Assembly (NCBI GenBank): GCA_017305055.1
Contig: JAFKMZ010000005.1
Coordinates: forward strand, 1-64,000
From: Lysobacterales bacterium
Lineage (GTDB): Bacteria; Pseudomonadota; Gammaproteobacteria; Xanthomonadales; Rhodanobacteraceae
DNA length: 64,000 nucleotides
Direction: 5' to 3'
The position numbers were made by a program, and so were the translations under genes. Below the pieces are notes generated by a model. That model ran no database searches, was not told the origin of the DNA, and saw only the letters and a list, made by a program, of their open reading frames with translations. This document shows, piece by piece, positions 59,922-64,000 of this stretch (positions within the stretch are counted from its first letter, which is position 1; every line of letters begins with the position of its first letter).

Positions 59922-60611
59922 TCATCGATCCCATCGTTGCGCCAGCAGCTGCTCGGTGGCGGCATCCGGGCGTGCAACCAGGGCGCCGGTGCGCATCAGG
60001 CTCACGCTGTAATGCCCTTGGTCGACCAGAGGCAGGAAGACGCCACTGCCATAGACCGTATCCACACCTGGCATCCAGGCGGGGTGGCGGCGCCGCAAGT
60101 CGACGATGTCGAAGCCGCCTTCCGGAGCCAGATCGACGACGGTGCGCGGTGCCGTGGCCTCCTGCTGCATGTCATCGTAGCGACCCGACAGCCGATCGAG
60201 CCGGTACAGCGGCGGCACGCCGGCAAGCATCGTCGGCAACTTCCACTTCAACACGATCGCCTCGACGCGCCAGGCGTCACCGAGCACGATGGCGTGTCGC
60301 GTCGTGCCGTCAGGCCAGGTCAACGTGAGCGCCCAGTTCTGCGGCGACAGGATCCGGGCGTCCACATCCACCACCGGTGCCTCGTCCGTGAGCACGCGAT
60401 AGCCGCGCAGGGTCAAGGCACCCCCCGCAAGAAGCAGGCTCAAGGCCACGCAAACGGCGCAGCCCAGCGCATGCACGCCGGCCGCAAACGACCGGCGCTC
60501 ACGCAGGCGTTGCCGAACGCGGAGCAATTGCACCAGTGCCAGCAGCAAGACCAACCCGGCCAGCAGCAACAACAACGTGGTCGGCAGGCGCAGCAGGTTG
60601 CTCCAATCCAT
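59922..60611 (-). CDS. Two-span membrane protein, unknown function
   Basis: 229 aa. Two hydrophobic segments near the N-terminus (LLRLPTTLLLLLAGLVLLLALVQLL and CAVCVALSLLLAGGALTLRGY) with a short linker, then about 150 residues of soluble domain likely periplasmic (WALTLTWPDGTTRHAIVLGDAW, PGVDTVYGSGVFLPLVDQGHYSVSLMRTGALV). Some databases label this kind of protein as a multidrug pump, but nothing here supports transport. ATG 60611 is the first start inside an otherwise unsupported upstream frame. Confidence 0.6.
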   Translation of the reverse strand: MDWSNLLRLPTTLLLLLAGLVLLLALVQLLRVRQRLRERRSFAAGVHALGCAVCVALSLLLAGGALTLRGYRVLTDEAPVVDVDARILSPQNWALTLTWPDGTTRHAIVLGDAWRVEAIVLKWKLPTMLAGVPPLYRLDRLSGRYDDMQQEATAPRTVVDLAPEGGFDIVDLRRRHPAWMPGVDTVYGSGVFLPLVDQGHYSVSLMRTGALVARPDAATEQLLAQRWDR

Positions 60612-60762
60612 CACGGCTCCTCGGCGCACGGCGCACCTGTGGCCCATGATACGACCCGCGTGGCGCGGTGCAGTTGCGGCCGCGGCCGCTATACTCCAGT
60701 TGCGCCGATGCCTGCGGACCGTGCCCCGCGCCGGCGATGCCGAGGCTGCATGCGAGGTCATC

Positions 60763-60939
60763 TTGAATACAGCAACACCTGCCCGTACGCGACGATGCGC
60801 ATGGTGGCTGCCGGTACTGGCTGCCGTTGGGCTGAGCGCCTGCGGCAACAAGGGACCGCTGCGCCCGGCGCCGGCGCCGACGATGGCGGCCGATGCCAGC
60901 GCGCCCGCGACGGCCAGCACCATACCGCTTCGGCCATGA
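60763..60939 (+). CDS. lptM: Small LPS-assembly-associated lipoprotein (LptM/YifL-like)
   Basis: 58 aa with a lipoprotein signal: a hydrophobic stretch WWLPVLAAVGLSAC (lipobox LSAC, Cys about residue 27) followed by GNKGPLRPAP, the signature of LptM (YifL), which in E. coli helps LptD mature. No ATG precedes the signal, so TTG 60763 is used, supported by GAGG five bases before. LptM genes commonly precede lysA-dapF; here neither is present and DUF484-xerC follow directly. Confidence 0.78.
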   Translation: MNTATPARTRRCAWWLPVLAAVGLSACGNKGPLRPAPAPTMAADASAPATASTIPLRP

Positions 60940-61062
60940 CGTTGCGCCTGGACTTCTGGATGGCCATGCTGACCCAGCAACCTGGCACACGCCAACGACC
61001 CTGCCCACTTGCCAGCCGCACTGCCAAATCCATCCCGACAGGTGGTCCGAAGGAACCTTGCC

Positions 61063-61749
61063 ATGCCCGCTATCGTGACTGACCAGGTGCCCGACCCGGC
61101 AGCCGTCGCCGCCTACCTGCGTGCGCACCCCGGCTTCCTCGGGGACTACCCAGACCTGGCCGCGCAACTCACCATGGGCCGCTCCGAGGGTCCAGTTGCC
61201 TCGCTGGCCGCCTACCAGCTGCAAAACCTGCGTGACAAGAACACTCAGCTGGAGCAGCGCCTCGCCGAGCTGGTCAAGGTTGCCGCCGAGAACGAAGCGC
61301 TCATGGAACGCGTGCACGCCCTGACCGTGGCGTTGTTGCGTGCCAATACCCTCGAGGTCACCTTGCGCACCGTCTTTGCCCGGCTGAGCGCCGACTTCCA
61401 CAGCGAGCAGGTACGCCTGCTGCTGTTCGGTCGGCAACCCGTGCTGCCGCGTGGCGACTGGCTGGTGCAGATCCCGGAGCGACTGGACGACGTGCCGGAA
61501 TTCGTGGGGTTCCCGGACAGCGCGGAACCGGTATGCGGACGCCTGTCAGGCGAAAAGTTGTCGCGCCTGTTTGCGGGCGAGGCCGCCACGATACGCTCGG
61601 CCGCGGTGATGCGCCTGGGCAACTGCGGCATCCTGGCCATCGGCAGCATGGACGTGGGACGGTTTCAGCCGGGCATGGGCACGCTGTTCCTGAAGATGAT
61701 CGCCACCACGATCACCGCGGCGCTGACGCGCTCCTACGACGTGGCCTGA
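61063..61749 (+). CDS. DUF484 family protein
   Basis: 228 aa. PDPAAVAAYLRAHPGFLGDYPDLAAQL, the coiled coil NLRDKNTQLEQRLAELVKVAAENEALMERVH, and a GAF-like C-terminal region (GILAIGSMDVGRFQPGMGTLFLKMI) identify it. Function is unsettled; it stands just before xerC, as in many gammaproteobacteria. ATG 61063 with AAGGAA upstream is preferred. The xerC GTG begins 1 bp after its stop. Confidence 0.88.
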   Translation: MPAIVTDQVPDPAAVAAYLRAHPGFLGDYPDLAAQLTMGRSEGPVASLAAYQLQNLRDKNTQLEQRLAELVKVAAENEALMERVHALTVALLRANTLEVTLRTVFARLSADFHSEQVRLLLFGRQPVLPRGDWLVQIPERLDDVPEFVGFPDSAEPVCGRLSGEKLSRLFAGEAATIRSAAVMRLGNCGILAIGSMDVGRFQPGMGTLFLKMIATTITAALTRSYDVA

Positions 61750-61750
61750 C

Positions 61751-62638
61751 GTGTCGGTCGACACCCAGCTTTCCGCCTGGCTCACCGGACTGGCGGTTGA
61801 GCGTCACGCGTCGCCGCATACCATTGCTGCCTATCGCCGCGACCTGGCCAAGCTGCGCCAGTTCATGGCGGTGCAGGACATCGCCAGCTTTGCCGCGCTG
61901 GACGAGCATGCGCTGCGTGCCTTCATTGCCGCCGAACACCGTCGCGGGCTGGCGCCGAGGAGCGTCCGGCGCCTGTTGTCCTCTTGCCGCAGCCTGTTCC
62001 GCCACCTGGGGCGGGAAGGCCTGCTGGATCACGACCCCGCGCTTGGCATACGTGGGCCAAAGGTGCAGCGTACCCTGCCCGACGTGCTCGACGTGGACGA
62101 AGCGGCAGCCCTGATGGACAGCCCGGTGGACGGCGCTCTGGCGGTACGCGACCGGGCCATGCTGGAGCTGTTTTATTCCTGCGGCCTGCGCCTGTCCGAG
62201 TTGGCCGGCCTGCGTTGGGTCGACATGGACCTGGACGATGGCGAGGTTCGCGTCCATGGCAAGGGCGACAAGACGCGCATCGTGCCAGTCGGGCGCTTCG
62301 CGGTCGCGGCCCTGCGCGCCCTCGGCACGCAGGAGGGCATGCGCCCCGACATGCCGATTTTTCGTGGTCGGGGCGGCGCCGCCATCAGCCAGCGGGCGGT
62401 ACAGCTGCGGGTCGACAAGCTTGCCCGCCTGCATGGGCTGCCCAAGCACGTGCACCCGCACATGCTGCGTCACACGTTCGCCAGCCACCTGCTTGAATCG
62501 TCCGGTGACCTGCGGGCAGTGCAGGAACTTCTCGGCCATGCCGACATTGCCACCACCCAGATCTACACCCACCTCGATTTCCAGCATCTGGCCAAGGTCT
62601 ACGACGGCGCCCATCCACGGGCGCGACAGAAACCCTGA
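61751..62638 (+). CDS. xerC: Tyrosine recombinase XerC
   Basis: 295-aa recombinase that resolves chromosome dimers at dif with XerD. The N-terminal SAM-like DNA-binding domain (LTGLAVERHASPHTIAAYRRDLAKLRQFM) is followed by the catalytic domain: CGLRLSELAGLRW (Arg), KGDKTRIVPVG, HMLRHTFASHLLESS (His-x-x-Arg) and LGHADIATTQIYTHLDF (catalytic Tyr about residue 272). It begins GTG just after DUF484. Length is standard. Confidence 0.96.
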   Translation: MSVDTQLSAWLTGLAVERHASPHTIAAYRRDLAKLRQFMAVQDIASFAALDEHALRAFIAAEHRRGLAPRSVRRLLSSCRSLFRHLGREGLLDHDPALGIRGPKVQRTLPDVLDVDEAAALMDSPVDGALAVRDRAMLELFYSCGLRLSELAGLRWVDMDLDDGEVRVHGKGDKTRIVPVGRFAVAALRALGTQEGMRPDMPIFRGRGGAAISQRAVQLRVDKLARLHGLPKHVHPHMLRHTFASHLLESSGDLRAVQELLGHADIATTQIYTHLDFQHLAKVYDGAHPRARQKP

Positions 62639-62773
62639 GCGCCTCAGTGGACACGCGTGGTCGGGGTGCCGCACCGGTGCCGGCGCCCGACGCTGGGACG
62701 CGAGGATGCTGCGGCGTTGAACCCCCGTCGCGCCGACCCCATGTGTTCGGTTCACGTTGCAAGCAGGATCACC

Positions 62774-63328
62774 ATGGAATCCTTCCACGCCACCACCATC
62801 CTTTCCGTGCGCCGCAACGGCCGTGTCGTCATCGGCGGCGACGGCCAGGTCACCCTGGGCAACACCGTGGCCAAGGGCAATGCCTGCAAGATCCGGCGCC
62901 TGGGCAAGGCTGGCAACGTGCTGGCCGGCTTCGCTGGCGCCACCGCCGACGCCTTCACCCTGTTCGAGCTGTTCGAGCAGAAGCTCGAGAAGCACGGCAG
63001 CAACCTGGCGCGGGCCGCCGTGGAGATGGCCAAGGAATGGCGCACGGACCGCCGCTACGGCAAGTTGGAAGCCATGCTGGCCGTGGCCGACCGCGACGCC
63101 TCGCTGCTGATCTCCGGCAACGGCGACGTGCTTGAGCCGGAGCATGGTCTGCTTGCGATCGGCTCGGGCGGTCCGTTCGCCCAGGCCGCGGCATTGGCAC
63201 TGCTGGACAACACCGAGCTGGATGCCCGCGCCATTGTCGAGGCGGCGCTGAAGATCGCCGGCGACATCTGCATCTACACCAACCACAACACGACGATCGA
63301 GGAACTCGATCCCGGCAGCGCGGCCTGA
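62774..63328 (+). CDS. hslV: HslV peptidase subunit of the HslUV protease
   Basis: 184-aa proteasome-like threonine peptidase. The mature N-terminal Thr follows a short propeptide (MESFHA then [24 protein letters not shown]). [21 protein letters not shown] and [22 protein letters not shown] are conserved. Start ATG 62774 gives a five-residue leader similar to Xanthomonas HslV. It pairs with hslU, 100 bp downstream. Confidence 0.96.
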   Translation: MESFHATTILSVRRNGRVVIGGDGQVTLGNTVAKGNACKIRRLGKAGNVLAGFAGATADAFTLFELFEQKLEKHGSNLARAAVEMAKEWRTDRRYGKLEAMLAVADRDASLLISGNGDVLEPEHGLLAIGSGGPFAQAAALALLDNTELDARAIVEAALKIAGDICIYTNHNTTIEELDPGSAA

Positions 63329-63428
63329 CCGCGCACTTCGGAGCCGCGGCGCGGCAGCAACGAGGCTGCCGCTGCCGAGCCATGCCCGAGTCGTACCACG
63401 TCCTGTCACCTGCCTTGCCGAGGCTTGC

Positions 63429-64000
63429 ATGTCCGAATTGACCCCACGCGAAATCGTCAACGAACTCGACCGCTACATAGTCGGCCAGCACGACGCAAAG
63501 CGTGCCGTGGCCAACGCGCTGCGCAGCCGCTGGCGGCGCATGCAGCTGGCCCCGGACATGCGCGACGAGGTGACACCGAAGAACATCCTCATGATTGGCC
63601 CCACCGGCGTCGGCAAGACCGAGATCGCGCGCCGCCTGGCGACGCTGGCCAACGCCCCGTTCGTCAAGGTAGAGGCGACCAAGTTCACCGAGGTCGGCTA
63701 CGTCGGCAAGGAAGTGGACTCGATCATCCGCGACCTGGCCGACGTGGCTTACAAGCTGACCCGTGAGCAGGCGGTGCGGCGCGTGCGCAGCGTGGCCGAG
63801 GACCATGCCGAGGATCGCATCCTGGACGTCCTGCTGCCACGCCGGCAGACCCCGACCGACTGGAGTCATGACGCCGCCAACGCCGGTGGCGAACTTGCCG
63901 AAACCCGCCAGAAGCTGCGCAAGCAACTCCGCGAGGGAGCGCTTGACGAGCGCGAAATCGAGCTGGACCTGGCGATGAACGTCGGGGTGGAAATCATGTC
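63429..64000 (+). CDS. hslU: HslU ATPase subunit of the HslUV protease (partial, 3' end cut by window edge)
   Basis: AAA+ unfoldase feeding Hsl[21 protein letters not shown] is the usual start, and [49 protein letters not shown] gives the Walker A motif and pore loop (GYVG). About 190 of ~440 residues are present before the window ends. Same strand as hslV. Confidence 0.96.
   Translation, partial: MSELTPREIVNELDRYIVGQHDAKRAVANALRSRWRRMQLAPDMRDEVTPKNILMIGPTGVGKTEIARRLATLANAPFVKVEATKFTEVGYVGKEVDSIIRDLADVAYKLTREQAVRRVRSVAEDHAEDRILDVLLPRRQTPTDWSHDAANAGGELAETRQKLRKQLREGALDEREIELDLAMNVGVEIM

Noticed and set aside
60936..61082. A 48-codon frame (MTLRLDFWMAML...) overlapping the lptM stop by ATGA
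   Set aside because: It overlaps the start of DUF484, has a low-complexity tail and shows no family resemblance to DapF or other neighbours.

Overview
The window is about 64 kb of high-GC, gene-dense chromosome. Gene content and sequence style suggest a gammaproteobacterium of the Xanthomonadaceae/Rhodanobacteraceae group. The main reasons are a XanB2-type chorismatase beside an aryl-polyene (xanthomonadin-like) gene set, the GGGAATCGGGAAT-type intergenic hairpins, and the combination of QueD, a phasin and a RimK-like ATP-grasp gene. This placement is inference; there is no rRNA or tRNA in the window. No CRISPR array, insertion sequence, prophage or tRNA was seen.

Layout. 1-1502: partial gpmA and hemF, both on the minus strand. 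1747-12239: an aryl-polyene pigment locus in three transcription units. A plus-strand unit encodes ketosynthase, chain-length factor and glycosyltransferase. A tightly overlapping minus-strand unit encodes ACP, membrane protein, dehydratase, acyltransferase, LolA-like carrier, MMPL exporter, a second dehydratase and ketoreductase. A divergent xanB2 would supply the hydroxybenzoate starter. No aryl-activating ligase is present. 12265-14781: glmU and a DUF748/AsmA-like protein. 14961-23009: a DUF3016 protein converging on the complete atpIBEFHAGDC operon (minus strand). 23288-25260: phasin, queD and a threonine dehydratase-like enzyme, all minus.

25511-34292: a sugar-phosphate cluster, zwf-HAD-tal-pgi-pgm, with overlapping or closely spaced genes, then tkt. 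34473-40270: a tripartite RND efflux operon. 40409-45191: hemC, a DUF481 protein, a cold-shock protein, exonuclease III with a UPF0149 protein, and a small SPFH-like membrane protein. 45370-48648: rsmG-parA-parB and a dolichol-phosphate-mannose-synthase-like glycosyltransferase. 48732-57120: DUF488, patatin, SLC13 transporter, WYL regulator, prlC, gamma-carbonic anhydrase, aroE and a small membrane protein. 57174-64000: a RimK-like ATP-grasp protein divergent from a GNAT acetyltransferase, a Nudix hydrolase, lptM, DUF484, xerC, hslV and the start of hslU.

The most unusual non-coding signal is in the 238-bp gap between atpG and atpD. It holds four short hairpins whose loops carry NGGA. Three of them closely resemble the CsrA/RsmA binding consensus (CA-NGGA-TG closing a perfect stem) on the strand opposite the operon, which could be an RsmY/Z-like sponge RNA. 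Two REP-like inverted elements also lie inside the atp operon, and a different 11-bp inverted repeat lies upstream of tkt.
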